Source: Pseudomonadota bacterium (GTDB lineage Bacteria > Desulfobacterota > Desulfobulbia > Desulfobulbales > Desulfocapsaceae). From it: DNA of 64,000 nt. Positions 1 to 8,958 of the stretch are shown one piece after another. A model generated the notes under the pieces. It did no database searches, was not told where the DNA came from, and saw nothing but the letters and a program-made list of their open reading frames with translations. Every line of letters begins with the position of its first letter. Position 1 is the first letter of the stretch. Where the stretch lies: the NCBI GenBank assembly GCA_018821785.1, contig JAHJLI010000106.1:1-64000 (forward strand). The letters are read 5' to 3'. Both the position numbers and the translations under genes were made by a program.

Positions 1-2145
1 ATGGGAAAGGATTACGAACTCTATTACCTCCGGGCGAAAAAAGAGTTCGGGGTGCGCTTTGTCCGCAGTCGCCCCCATGATATCCTGAGGAACCCCGGCG
101 CGGAAACTCTCACTCTTACCTACAGTTCTGAAGAGAGCAGCAGCAACCTGAGCGAAGAATTTGACATGGTAGTGCTCTCCACCGGTTTTCGGGTAGCGGA
201 TGACGTTCGGGAACTGGCGGAAAAACTCGGACTTGAACTGAATGCAGGCAGTTTTCCAATAACCGATGCATTCAATCCGGTGGCCACCTCGGTACCGGGG
301 ATCTACGTCGCCGGTGTCATCCAGTCACCAAAGGATATTCCTGAGACCATGATCCAGGCCAGTGCCGCTGCCTGTATGGCCGGCAATGATCTGGGGGCGG
401 TTGACAAGGTCGAGCGGGAGAAAGAAATCCTGCCGCTTGAGTTGGGGGTAGTCGGAGAAGACCCCAAAGTTGGTGTCTTTATCTGTGATTGCGGTGAGAA
501 CATCGGCGGAGTCGTTGATGCCGGGGCCCTGGCAGATTTCGCCAAGACCCTTCCCCATGTTGCAGTTGCCGAGTTGAAAGGGCATGGCTGCAGCCGGGAA
601 TCGATGCAGCAGATTCAACAGGCCATCAAGGATGAAAAGCTCAACAGGGTCGTAATCGGTGGCTGTTCACCGCGGACCCATGAAGCCAAATTCCAGGAGG
701 TCATTCGTAAGGCTGGTCTGAATAAATATCTTCTTGAGATCGCCAATATTCGTGACCAGGCCACCTGGGTACATGCCAACAGCCCGCAAAGGGCGACAGA
801 GAAGGCCAAGGACCTCATCAGGATGGCGGTCGGCAGTGTTGTGTGTTCACAGCCGCTGGTTGATCACAGTCTGCCGATGAACAAAGACGTCCTGGTCGTC
901 GGCGGCGGCATCACCGGAATGACCACGGCATTGCAGCTTGCCGACCAGGGTCTGAAGGTTTATCTCGCCGAGAAATCTATGAAACTTGGTGGGACGGCGG
1001 CAAAAATCAGGAAAACCCTCGAGAAAGGCGACGTCCAGGCTTTTGTCAAGGATCTGGTTTCCCGGACCGAAGCGCACGACAATATCCAGGTCATCACCCG
1101 TGCCCTGATCGTCGATCACAGCGGTATGCCAGGGATGTTCAAGACCGGCATGCAGACTGGCAAGCAGATGTTCTACCGGCAGATTGAACACGGCGTCACC
1201 ATTCTTGCAACCGGTGCCCTGTCGAACAGGCCGGCCCAGTATCTACTGGGTGAGTGTGCCGCTGTTTCAACCCAGCTTGACCTGCAGAATACCATTGAAG
1301 AGCAACCCGAGGCAGTCAAGGCCTGGGACAATGTGGTGATGATCCAGTGTGTTGGTTCACGAACCGCTGAAAATCCTAACTGTTCAAGGATCTGCTGTCA
1401 AAGTGCCATCAAAAATGCCCTGCGGATACGCGAGCTGAACCCTGATGCCCGCATCTTTGTTCTGTATCGTGATATGCGGACGTATGGCTTCCAGGAAGAG
1501 TATTATCAAAAGGCCCGCGAGCTCGGGGTAATTTTCACCCGCTACAGCCTTGACAATCCTCCGCAGGTTGAAACGGCTGGGAGCATGGTCGACGTCACCT
1601 TTACTGATCTGATTCTCGGTCGAACGCTCACGGTCAGTGCCGATCACCTTTGTCTCAGCACCGGCCTTGTGGCCGACGAGGACTCCAACAACGAGCTGGC
1701 TATGATCTTCAAGCTGCCGCGAACGACTGACGGCTATTTCCTCGAAGATCATGTCAAGCTGCGCCCTGTCGACCTGCAGGTGCCTGGATTTTTTGTTGCC
1801 GGCACAGCCCATTCCCCGAAACTCATCGGTGAGAGTGTGGCCCAGGCCCTGGCTGTTGCCTCCCGGGCCAGGACAATGCTTGCCAAAGATTCGATTAATC
1901 TCGGCGCAAGAGCTGCAAGAGTTGACCGTAACAGCTGTGCAGCCTGTCTCATTTGTGTGCGATCCTGCCCCTTCGGTATCCCCTTTATTAACGCCGACGG
2001 CTACTCGGAAATTGATCCGGCCAAGTGCCATGGTTGCGGGATGTGTGCCTCGGCCTGCCCGGCCAAGGCGATTCAGCTCATGCAGTTTGAAGACGATAAA
2101 ATACTTGCCAAGCTGGAAGAACTTTTTGAAAGGAATATTGCATAA
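1..2145 (+). CDS. HdrA-like FAD/iron-sulfur oxidoreductase subunit, 5'-truncated by window edge
   Basis: The reading frame is open from the first base, so the 5' end lies outside the window and the ATG at base 1 is probably internal. Residues 1-140 are the C-terminal part of one FAD/NAD-binding module. From about residue 155 a complete HdrA-type module follows: a Cys/His N-terminal cluster region ending in IGGCSPRTHE, a Rossmann motif VVGGGITG near residue 300, an HdrA-type Cys segment CVGSR...CSRICC, and two C-terminal [4Fe-4S] motifs (CAACLICVRSCP, CHGCGMCASACP). HdrA proteins carry the flavin that splits electron pairs between a low- and a high-potential acceptor. The neighbours mvhD-like, metV and metF suggest it serves methylene-tetrahydrofolate reduction, as inferred for acetogen MetFV-Hdr complexes. 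The module duplication resembles long HdrA forms of sulfate reducers. The family call is firm; the electron partners are inferred. Confidence 0.93.
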   Translation: MGKDYELYYLRAKKEFGVRFVRSRPHDILRNPGAETLTLTYSSEESSSNLSEEFDMVVLSTGFRVADDVRELAEKLGLELNAGSFPITDAFNPVATSVPGIYVAGVIQSPKDIPETMIQASAAACMAGNDLGAVDKVEREKEILPLELGVVGEDPKVGVFICDCGENIGGVVDAGALADFAKTLPHVAVAELKGHGCSRESMQQIQQAIKDEKLNRVVIGGCSPRTHEAKFQEVIRKAGLNKYLLEIANIRDQATWVHANSPQRATEKAKDLIRMAVGSVVCSQPLVDHSLPMNKDVLVVGGGITGMTTALQLADQGLKVYLAEKSMKLGGTAAKIRKTLEKGDVQAFVKDLVSRTEAHDNIQVITRALIVDHSGMPGMFKTGMQTGKQMFYRQIEHGVTILATGALSNRPAQYLLGECAAVSTQLDLQNTIEEQPEAVKAWDNVVMIQCVGSRTAENPNCSRICCQSAIKNALRIRELNPDARIFVLYRDMRTYGFQEEYYQKARELGVIFTRYSLDNPPQVETAGSMVDVTFTDLILGRTLTVSADHLCLSTGLVADEDSNNELAMIFKLPRTTDGYFLEDHVKLRPVDLQVPGFFVAGTAHSPKLIGESVAQALAVASRARTMLAKDSINLGARAARVDRNSCAACLICVRSCPFGIPFINADGYSEIDPAKCHGCGMCASACPAKAIQLMQFEDDKILAKLEELFERNIA

Positions 2146-2600
2146 TGGAAAATTTTGAACCGGTGATAGTGGCTTTTTGCTGTCATTACTGTGCATATAC
2201 GGCTGCCGATATGGCGGGAAGTCAGAGGCTTGCCTATCCCGCAAACGTCAAGATTATTCGAGTCCCCTGTTCCAGCAAGGTCGATGCCCTGCACCTTGTA
2301 AAGGCCTTTGAAAAGGGGGCAGATGGTGTCTATGTGGCGGGCTGTCTGGAAGGTGACTGCCATTTCAAGAACGGCAATGCTCGAGCCGCTCGCCTGGTAG
2401 AAAATGTGCAGAAGTACTTGGACGAGATCGGCATAGAACGAGAACGACTCGAGATGGTCATGATGTCTGCCGGAATGGGCTATCGCTTTGCCCAGGCTGC
2501 TACAGAAATGACTGAAAAGATTCGGAAGCTAGGCCCCAGTCCGATTCATGTTGCCTTGGTCGGTAAGGAAAACACTTCGCAGCTTACCGGTATAATTTGA
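2145..2600 (+). CDS. MvhD/FlpD-like iron-sulfur protein (hydrogenase iron-sulfur subunit family)
   Basis: This 151-aa protein begins with CCHYCAYTAADMAG, the Cys-rich opening of the MvhD/FlpD family, which carries a [2Fe-2S] cluster and passes electrons between HdrA and a hydrogenase or dehydrogenase. Further family features are GADGVYVAGC, EGDCHF and the C-terminal SAGMGYRF segment. Its ATG overlaps the stop of the HdrA-like gene (TAATG), which indicates translational coupling and stoichiometric production. No hydrogenase or formate dehydrogenase genes follow, so its likely partner here is HdrA together with MetV/MetF. It should be a cytoplasmic electron carrier subunit. Confidence 0.92.
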   Translation: MENFEPVIVAFCCHYCAYTAADMAGSQRLAYPANVKIIRVPCSSKVDALHLVKAFEKGADGVYVAGCLEGDCHFKNGNARAARLVENVQKYLDEIGIERERLEMVMMSAGMGYRFAQAATEMTEKIRKLGPSPIHVALVGKENTSQLTGII

Positions 2601-2617
2601 GAGGAGAGTGAAAGATA

Positions 2618-3286
2618 ATGATCACTGCAGAACGAAAACCTTTAGAAGAGCTCATTGAGTATCTCAAACCCTTTAAACGAGTACTCCTGGTCGGTTGCAA
2701 CGAATGTGTGACGGTGTGCGCTGCCGGAGGCCGGAAAGAAGTCGGTCTTCTCGCCTCGGGTTTGCACATGGCAATGTTGAAGAGCGGCACAAATGTCGAA
2801 ATCCGTGAACATACTCTGGAGCGCCAGTGTGATCCGGAATACGTAAATGAACTTGTGTCGATGATCGATGGTGTCGATGCGGTCATGTCCATGGCCTGCG
2901 GTTGTGGCGTCCAGGAAATTGCCCGTCGCTTCAAGGACAAGCCAGTCTTCCCTGCGGTCAACACCAAATTCATGGGGGCTTCAGAGAGGCAGGGGGTTTG
3001 GAGCGAGAGATGTCAGGGCTGCGGCGACTGTCTCCTCGGACAGACCGGGGGCGTTTGTCCCATTGCCCGATGTGCCAAACAGCTGATGAATGGTCCCTGC
3101 GGCGGTTCAACTGGCGGGCATTGTGAGATCGGTGACGACGTAGACTGTGCCTGGGCACTGATCTGGGAAAGGTTAAAAGCACTTGGCCAGGAAGAGCGGT
3201 TTGTTGAAATCACCCCGGCAAAAGACTGGAGACCGGGCGGAGGCGCTGGCCCAAGAAAGATCATCAGAGAGGATTTGGCAGAATGA
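2618..3286 (+). CDS. metV: MetV-like methylenetetrahydrofolate reductase C-terminal domain protein
   Basis: This 222-aa protein is rich in cysteines (CNECVTVCAAGG, CGCGV, CQGCGDC, CPIARCAK, GPCGG), matching the zinc/iron-sulfur MetV family (methylene-THF reductase C-terminal domain) that pairs with MetF in acetogens and sulfate reducers. MetV links MetF to the electron-transferring Hdr/MvhD proteins. A purine-rich ribosome site (GAGAGGAGAG) precedes the ATG. The 3' end overlaps metF by four bases (ATGA), so the two are translationally coupled. No signal peptide is present and the protein should be cytoplasmic. Confidence 0.88.
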   Translation: MITAERKPLEELIEYLKPFKRVLLVGCNECVTVCAAGGRKEVGLLASGLHMAMLKSGTNVEIREHTLERQCDPEYVNELVSMIDGVDAVMSMACGCGVQEIARRFKDKPVFPAVNTKFMGASERQGVWSERCQGCGDCLLGQTGGVCPIARCAKQLMNGPCGGSTGGHCEIGDDVDCAWALIWERLKALGQEERFVEITPAKDWRPGGGAGPRKIIREDLAE

Positions 3287-4206
3287 GAACTGAAAGCAGA
3301 TTAGAAAAGATATTGGCAGCAGGTCACTTGGCGGTCACCTCGGAATGTGGTCCGCCGCGGGGAGCTCTGCCCGATAAGGTGCGGGAGAAGGGCAAGCATC
3401 TTGAAGGTATTGTCGACGCAGTCAATGTCACCGACAACCAGACGGCGATGGTGCGCATGTCGAGTCTTGCAGCCTCGGTCCTCTTAAAGCAGGAGGGGTT
3501 GAATCCGCTCTTCCAGATGGTCACCCGTGACCGTAACCGTCTTGCTATGCAGGCCGATATCATCGGCGCCTACTCGCTGGGCATCGATACGATGCTCTGC
3601 CTTTCAGGTGATCATACCAAGTTCGGCGACCATCCGATGGCGATGAATGTCCACGACATTGATTCCATCCAGCTTATACAGATGGTCAAGGGGATGCGCG
3701 ACGAAGGAAAATTCCAAGGGGGAGCCGAGCTAAAAAATCCACCGCGGATGTTTATCGGCGCAGCCGCCAATCCCTTCGCCGACCCTTTTGAACTGAGGGT
3801 TTTGCGCCTGGCTAAAAAAATTGCCGCCGGGGCTGATTTTATCCAGACTCAATGCATTTTTAATGTAGATAAATTCGAGAAATGGATGGAGCAGGTTTGT
3901 GCCCGAGGTCTGCATAAGAAGTGTTATATTCTGGCAGGTGTGACCCCGATCAAATCGCTTGGGGCTGCCCGCTATATGAAGACCAAGGTGCCGGGCATGG
4001 ATGTGCCGCAGGAGATTGTGGATCGGATGGCCTCAGTTCCCAAGGAAAAACAAGCGGAAGAGGGAGTCACCATCTGTGTCGAAACTATTGAACGACTGAA
4101 AAAGGTTGAGGGTGTTGCCGGTTTCCATATCATGGCCATCGATTGGGAAGAAAAGGTCAAGGAAATCGTCGAACGGGCAGGGCTCTTGCCCAGACCTCAG
4201 GTATAA
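3283..4206 (+). CDS. metF: Methylenetetrahydrofolate reductase
   Basis: This 307-aa protein is of normal MetF length with a TIM-barrel flavin reductase pattern. The opening strand has TSECGPPRG (catalytic Glu region), followed by VDAVNVTDNQ, the LCLSGDH segment and FIQTQCIFNV. It reduces 5,10-methylene-THF to 5-methyl-THF. That reaction is part of the methyl branch of the Wood-Ljungdahl pathway, in either direction, and also supplies methionine synthesis. The overlap with metV and the upstream HdrA/MvhD genes argue for an electron-bifurcating or ferredoxin-linked multi-subunit form rather than the simple NADH enzyme. The coupling mechanism is inference. Confidence 0.94.
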   Translation: MRTESRLEKILAAGHLAVTSECGPPRGALPDKVREKGKHLEGIVDAVNVTDNQTAMVRMSSLAASVLLKQEGLNPLFQMVTRDRNRLAMQADIIGAYSLGIDTMLCLSGDHTKFGDHPMAMNVHDIDSIQLIQMVKGMRDEGKFQGGAELKNPPRMFIGAAANPFADPFELRVLRLAKKIAAGADFIQTQCIFNVDKFEKWMEQVCARGLHKKCYILAGVTPIKSLGAARYMKTKVPGMDVPQEIVDRMASVPKEKQAEEGVTICVETIERLKKVEGVAGFHIMAIDWEEKVKEIVERAGLLPRPQV

Positions 4207-4255
4207 AAAAACTGGAAGAACAAAATAATTAATAATATCCGAGGAGGATTATGAC

Positions 4256-4639
4256 ATGAGTGACAAAAAACTCATCCTGGTAGTAGATGACGATACGGAT
4301 CTGGTGGAAATGGTCGCCATGAAACTTGAGAGTAAAAATTTCCGGGTTGCCAAGGCCTATGATGGGGTTGAGGCCATGGCGAAAATCAAGGAAGAGCGGC
4401 CTGCTCTGATTATCCTTGATGTGATGATGCCGAGGAAAGATGGCTACACTTTGTGTGATGAACTGAAAAATTCAGACGAATACAAAGGTATTGTTGTTAT
4501 CCTGCTGACTGCTGTCACCGAGGCGATCTCCTCGACTAACTACACCCATATCGGCGGCAAGACTACTCTGGCCGATGATTTTATCCCAAAACCCATCGAT
4601 ATGGACAAACTGATGGAGATTGTCGAAGATAGTTTGTAA
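4256..4639 (+). CDS. Single-domain response regulator (receiver only)
   Basis: This 127-aa CheY-like receiver has no output domain. It shows the acidic pair (VVDDDTD), the phospho-acceptor Asp in LIILDVMMPRKDGY, the Thr of LLTA, and the Lys in DFIPKPID. A strong ribosome site (GAGGAGG) precedes the ATG. It lies 49 bases after metF with no terminator between, so it is probably co-transcribed with the hdrA-metF genes. The two sensor kinases downstream are plausible partners. The insert NYTHIGGKTTLADDF before the Lys motif is longer than usual for CheY proteins. Its target is unknown; it may act by protein contact or phosphorelay. Confidence 0.9.
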   Translation: MSDKKLILVVDDDTDLVEMVAMKLESKNFRVAKAYDGVEAMAKIKEERPALIILDVMMPRKDGYTLCDELKNSDEYKGIVVILLTAVTEAISSTNYTHIGGKTTLADDFIPKPIDMDKLMEIVEDSL

Positions 4640-4655
4640 AGACAATCCTGCCTAA

Positions 4656-4690
4656 GATCCTCCGGATCTTTCCGGAGGATCTCACCTTTT
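4656..4690 (+). terminator. Rho-independent terminator or attenuator
   Basis: A perfect 10-bp stem (GATCCTCCGG / CCGGAGGATC) with a 6-base loop is followed by TCACCTTTT. It sits just past the receiver gene and ends the metabolic operon. The ACT-domain genes begin about 45 bases later in the same direction with no clear promoter, so partial read-through is possible. Confidence 0.78.
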
Positions 4691-4735
4691 GTATGCCGGC
4701 CACGAGTGGACGATTATTTTTCAGGAACTGCCGCA

Positions 4736-5284
4736 ATGAAGATCAGTATAGGTGGAATAAAGTTCAGTGAGGAACTTGTCCATGTTACCCATAGGGCCCT
4801 TTCCACCAATGACAGATCCTATGTTGATCTTATAAAGCGTATTGCCGAGAAACGCATCAATATGCCATTTGTCTGCAGCGGTGGTCTTGGCGCTGCCATG
4901 CACAACACATTTTGCGTTGCCGCCGATGACTTCCTGATAGTTGCTAGGCTTTTCGACACTCCTCCAATTCTCTGTGAGCGGGCAGGTCAGCAGCTATCCT
5001 CCCGCCTGTCTCTTGTCGATCAACTGCAGATTATTCATGGGGTCGGCACCTTGACCCTTTTTCCGCACCGCCGGAGCCTGACCATGTTGGGTCAAATTAT
5101 TGATATATTAGGGCAATATGGAATAATCATCCATAGTCTTTGTACCTCAATATCGGCCATTGCCATTAATGTCGATTACCAACTTCTCGATCAGGCGGTC
5201 GAAGCACTTGAGAAAATTGTCGAACTGCCGGAAAATCATGCCCCGTTCCGTCCGGAGTTCTCCGTCAGACAGATCTCCCCCTGA
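4736..5284 (+). CDS. Lone ACT-domain-like protein (first of two)
   Basis: I read the start as the ATG giving MKISIGGIKF, because AGGA lies about 10 bases upstream. The track's GTG 30 bases earlier has no ribosome site. The 182-aa product resembles the C-terminal regulatory part of aspartate kinases, with segments such as GTLTLFP, LGQIIDILGQYGI and SAIAINVDY, but it lacks any kinase domain. ACT domains bind amino acids or other small ligands. A similar protein follows 26 bases later and two sensor kinases lie beyond, so the pair may sense a metabolite for this signalling block. That function is inference; the ACT-like call rests on pattern only. Confidence 0.7.
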   Translation: MKISIGGIKFSEELVHVTHRALSTNDRSYVDLIKRIAEKRINMPFVCSGGLGAAMHNTFCVAADDFLIVARLFDTPPILCERAGQQLSSRLSLVDQLQIIHGVGTLTLFPHRRSLTMLGQIIDILGQYGIIIHSLCTSISAIAINVDYQLLDQAVEALEKIVELPENHAPFRPEFSVRQISP

Positions 5285-5310
5285 TCTACCGAGATTTACT
5301 GGGATAACCA

Positions 5311-5808
5311 ATGGAAACAATAGCAGTCTACTGGGAACCGAAAATCCGTATCTATGGTCTGACCTCAGAGACCGGCCTGTCTTTGTATACCGTATGCTTC
5401 CCCATTGAAAGACTTTCATATTGGGGTGGTGTGGTTAGAAGTCTTGGGGAAAACGGCAGCGAGTTTCAATTAGTTAACCTGCAGCGGACATCGGTTGAAA
5501 CATTGCAGCTCTGCCTTTTGCCGGCGTGCGGTGACGGGTCTACCGATGTTCACCGGTTGCTGGATAAAGGTTTGGAAAACGAAGATACCTCTTTTTTGCA
5601 GGTGGTCACGCCGGTTGAATTGATATACCTGCATGGGCCGCATTTCCAGGATCGTTACGGTATTGCTGAGGCGGCTTTTTCGCCCCTGTATAAAGCCGAT
5701 ATTCCCATTCTTTCGGCTGGCTGCGCGGGAACCAGTGTCTATATCGTCGTCCATAAAAACAGGGTTCTTGAGGCGGTGCACTGTCTTTCCGAGACATTTG
5801 TTCTCTGA
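5311..5808 (+). CDS. Lone ACT-domain-like protein (second of two)
   Basis: This 165-aa protein has two weakly similar halves. The first includes RIYGLTSETGLSLYTV. The second ends SAGCAGTSVYIVVHKN followed by a helix VLEAVHCL, a typical ACT pattern of glycine turn, strand and helix as in aspartokinase regulatory domains. There is no catalytic domain, signal peptide or membrane segment. It directly follows the first ACT-like gene in the same orientation and precedes the PAS kinase gene by about 135 bases, so the two ACT proteins and the kinases probably work together. The ribosome site (TGGGA) is weak. The ligand is not identifiable from sequence. Confidence 0.68.
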   Translation: METIAVYWEPKIRIYGLTSETGLSLYTVCFPIERLSYWGGVVRSLGENGSEFQLVNLQRTSVETLQLCLLPACGDGSTDVHRLLDKGLENEDTSFLQVVTPVELIYLHGPHFQDRYGIAEAAFSPLYKADIPILSAGCAGTSVYIVVHKNRVLEAVHCLSETFVL

Positions 5809-5943
5809 TCGTGTACCCTGCCGAACGCGGCCGCAGAACGATGAAGGTCAGGTCGACGACAATTACGCAATATTAATGCGTTAATCCGTATTTATCTGTT
5901 CATGGTGGGTCGATGTGCATTATGCAACTCTCGGGAAACGAAA

Positions 5944-7470
5944 ATGACAGACATTGAAAAGGGGAGCGATTGGCGCCTGCGGGTGTTCGATTCGATGTCT
6001 TTTCCGACAGTGATCTTTAAACCGGATAAGACGATTGTCGCCGTCAATAAAAGGTATCTGGAAAAGCTCGGGGTAGAAGAGTCTCTGATTCTTGGAAGAT
6101 CATGTCAGGTGGTTAACCTTGAATATTATCCGGAGCAAAAGTTCCCCTGTAACAGTAACGGTGAATGTCCACTTACCAAAACGGTGAAATGTCGCACCGG
6201 TCAGACTGTGCTCCTCAAACACACTGATCAGCATGGCCACCTCGGGTGGGAAGAGCGGGTCTTTTCCCCTATTCTCGGAGTCACAGGCGAAGTTGATTAT
6301 GTTATTGAAAGTATTCGAGATGTCAGCCGGGTTAAAAATCTTGAAAAGATGTACAGCGGCATCAGGGAACTCATTGATCGGGTGGTTCAGAGTTCGGTGA
6401 GCGGCATTATCGCCGCCGACCGGCGGGGCCGCATAATTATGATGAATAAGGCCGCCGAAGTGCTTTTCGGGCACTCCGCCTATTATACCGACAATGTAAA
6501 TATCGAAAACTTTTATCCGCCGGGTGTTGCCAGGGATATCATGGTGAAGTTGCGGGATGAACAGATAGGAGGACGGGGCAAGCTGCCAATCACCAGGGTC
6601 AATATCCGACACAAAGACGGAACGGATATTCCCGTGGAAATGACTGGGGTTATTATCTACGAGGACGGCATGGAGACGGCGACGGCCGGTATCTTTAATG
6701 ATCTGAGGGACAGGCTGGATGTTGAGCGCCAGCTGAAGGATGCCCATGCTCAGCTCATCCAATCGGAAAAACTCGCCTCCCTTGGCCGACTTGCCGCCGG
6801 TGTCGCCCACGAAATCAACAATCCGCTGACGAGTATCCTGTTGTACGCCAGTCTGATGCGGGAGAAACTGGAAAAAGATCACCCGCTGGAAAAAAATCTC
6901 ACGTATATCCTTGAAGATACCGAGCGCTGCAAGGAAATCGTCAAAAACCTCCTGGCCTACAGCCGGCAGACCAACCCAACGCGTAATTATTTTAAACTCA
7001 ACGACGTCATCGATGACAGTTTGCGGCTTATCCGCGACCAAAAGCTGTTTCTGCATATCAAGGTGATTGAAGATAAGTGGCCGCAACCTCTCCTCGTGAA
7101 TGCCGACAAGAACCAGCTCTGCCAGGTGCTAATCAATCTGATTATCAATGCCATTGATGCCATGGAGGGAAGGGGAGTGCTCACTTTGCATACATATGAG
7201 GACACGGTGAGAGGGAAGGCCTTTCTTGAAGTGACTGACACAGGTGGCGGCATTTCCGAGGATGATAAATCGAAGATTTTTGATCCGTTTTTTTCAACGA
7301 AGGAACTGGGCAAAGGCACGGGTCTTGGTCTCAGCATGGCATACGGGATGATGGAGGAAAATCACGGTCGTATTTTTGTGAAAGAAACCTGCACACAGGG
7401 AACAACATTTGCTTTGGAGTTGCCTGCAGTACCGTTATCCGAGTTAATTTTGTTTGATTCTATTGGTTAG
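5944..7470 (+). CDS. PAS-domain sensor histidine kinase
   Basis: The start is taken at MTDIEKG, with a GGGAAACGA ribosome-like site just upstream; the track's longer form adds 14 unlikely residues. The protein has about 508 aa. A first PAS domain covers roughly 15-130 and holds the Cys-rich stretch [17 protein letters not shown] second PAS domain covers about 150-270. The HisKA helix has the phospho-acceptor His in [10 protein letters not shown], followed by an HATPase_c domain ([24 protein letters not shown]). No membrane segment is visible, so it should be a soluble cytoplasmic sensor. The cysteines in PAS 1 could hold a redox-active or metal site (inference). The hybrid kinase follows after 12 bases. 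Confidence 0.9.
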   Translation: MTDIEKGSDWRLRVFDSMSFPTVIFKPDKTIVAVNKRYLEKLGVEESLILGRSCQVVNLEYYPEQKFPCNSNGECPLTKTVKCRTGQTVLLKHTDQHGHLGWEERVFSPILGVTGEVDYVIESIRDVSRVKNLEKMYSGIRELIDRVVQSSVSGIIAADRRGRIIMMNKAAEVLFGHSAYYTDNVNIENFYPPGVARDIMVKLRDEQIGGRGKLPITRVNIRHKDGTDIPVEMTGVIIYEDGMETATAGIFNDLRDRLDVERQLKDAHAQLIQSEKLASLGRLAAGVAHEINNPLTSILLYASLMREKLEKDHPLEKNLTYILEDTERCKEIVKNLLAYSRQTNPTRNYFKLNDVIDDSLRLIRDQKLFLHIKVIEDKWPQPLLVNADKNQLCQVLINLIINAIDAMEGRGVLTLHTYEDTVRGKAFLEVTDTGGGISEDDKSKIFDPFFSTKELGKGTGLGLSMAYGMMEENHGRIFVKETCTQGTTFALELPAVPLSELILFDSIG

Positions 7471-7482
7471 TTGGAGAGAGTG

Positions 7483-8958
7483 ATGAGCAGCAGTGTTGTT
7501 GAGGATGGAACGGAAAAACCACGGATTCTTGTCATTGACGATGAGCCACGGATACGCGAGGCGTGCCAGATGGTCCTTGAGGAAATGGGTTTCGTGGTAG
7601 CACTTGCTTTGGGGGGTGAACAGGGATTGGCTATGATAAAGGAAAGGCATTTCGACATCATTCTTGTTGATTTGATGATGCCGATCCTTTCCGGCTTTGA
7701 CGTTCTTTCCCAGGTGAGGGAAAATCATCCGGATACGGTTGTCATCGTCATTACCGGGTACGCAACTGTCGAACACTCAATTGAGGCCATGAGAAAGGGT
7801 GCATTTGACTTCATTCCAAAACCCTTTACCCCGGATCAATTGCGAGCCGTGGTCAGCAAATCAATCAAATATACCCGTGCCCTGCAGGATATCACCGATA
7901 CGAAATCCCGGTTACGAGTGATGGTCAACCGTTTGATGGACGGGGTCATGACCACAGACAGTGAAAAGAGGATTGTTCTGACCAATCCAGCCTTTTTACA
8001 CATGCTCGGCTATCATGGGGAAAACGTGGTCGGCCGTTTGGTGGATGAAGTTTTGCCGAATGAAACACTTGTTCGAATGATCGACGCGGCCCTTCTCATG
8101 CCAAGGGATACCTTCACGGAAATCGTCCAGGAACTCTGTTTCGAAGCTCGTGACGGGCAGAGTGAGAGAATTTTAAGTGCCCGTTGCGCGCCGTTTCGTG
8201 GTAGAACCGGCGTAAATCTCGGGGCCATCACAGTTCTTCATGATATTACCGCGATCAAAAAGATTGAACGTATGAAATCAGATTTTGTCTCGATGGTCTC
8301 ACACGAGATCCGCAGCCCGATGAACTCTCTGCTGATGCAGATGAAAGTGATCCTTGACGGACTGGCCGGTGAAGTAACTGACAAGCAAAGGGAAATCCTC
8401 GAACGTGCCTCTGGGAAGATTCAAAGTCTGACCGCTATGGTGAGCGAGTTGCTCGATCTGGCTCGTATTGAAGCTGGGTTGATCACCGACGAAAAAGAGA
8501 CAATAGACATGCAGGCCCTTTTAGTTGATCAGGTAGCCTTTCATCTAGCTGCTGCCCAGGCAAAAAATATCAGCCTTCAATTGGAACAGCTGCCAAACTT
8601 GCCGACTATCCAAGCGAGCCGTCAAGGCATGGAAGAGGTTTTTACCAACCTTATCACTAATGCTATCAAATATTCTCCTCGAGATGGTCGAATAACTTTA
8701 TCTGCGACCAAAGATAATGAGTATCTCACCGTAACGGTTCAAGATACTGGATTTGGTATCCCGGAGGAAGATATGGAGGAAATTTTTGCCCGCTTTTTCA
8801 GGGTGAAGGACAGCAATACTCGGACTATTCACGGGACTGGGCTTGGGCTCGCCATCGTTAAAAGTATCGTCAATGCCCACCACGGTAGTATTAAGGTGGA
8901 GAGTAAGCTGGGACAGGGAGCCGCTTTCAGCGTTTTGCTGCCGATTTCAGGCGAGTAA
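7483..8958 (+). CDS. Receiver-PAS-histidine kinase hybrid
   Basis: The start is set at MSSSVVEDG because GGAGAG lies 5 bases upstream; the track's TTG is inside that site. The order is an N-terminal receiver at about 15-125 (IDDEPRIRE, Asp in ILVDLMMP, Lys in FIPKPFTP), a PAS domain at about 145-260, HisKA (His in MVSHEIRSPM) and HATPase_c (NLITNAIKYSP, DTGFGIP, GTGLGLAI). A receiver at the N-terminus of a kinase usually takes phosphate or a binding signal from another kinase, here probably the PAS kinase just upstream. The C-terminal end overlaps the convergent PilZ gene by 12 bases. Confidence 0.9.
   Translation: MSSSVVEDGTEKPRILVIDDEPRIREACQMVLEEMGFVVALALGGEQGLAMIKERHFDIILVDLMMPILSGFDVLSQVRENHPDTVVIVITGYATVEHSIEAMRKGAFDFIPKPFTPDQLRAVVSKSIKYTRALQDITDTKSRLRVMVNRLMDGVMTTDSEKRIVLTNPAFLHMLGYHGENVVGRLVDEVLPNETLVRMIDAALLMPRDTFTEIVQELCFEARDGQSERILSARCAPFRGRTGVNLGAITVLHDITAIKKIERMKSDFVSMVSHEIRSPMNSLLMQMKVILDGLAGEVTDKQREILERASGKIQSLTAMVSELLDLARIEAGLITDEKETIDMQALLVDQVAFHLAAAQAKNISLQLEQLPNLPTIQASRQGMEEVFTNLITNAIKYSPRDGRITLSATKDNEYLTVTVQDTGFGIPEEDMEEIFARFFRVKDSNTRTIHGTGLGLAIVKSIVNAHHGSIKVESKLGQGAAFSVLLPISGE

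Noticed and set aside
1384-2244. 286-codon minus-strand frame under the HdrA-like gene
   Set aside because: It lies wholly opposite a gene with clear Cys motifs, has no ribosome site, and its composition follows the third-codon bias of the opposite frame.
6100-7086. 328-codon minus-strand frame
   Set aside because: It is the mirror of the PAS kinase gene, with many His, Asn and Gln residues typical of a shadow frame and no start signal.
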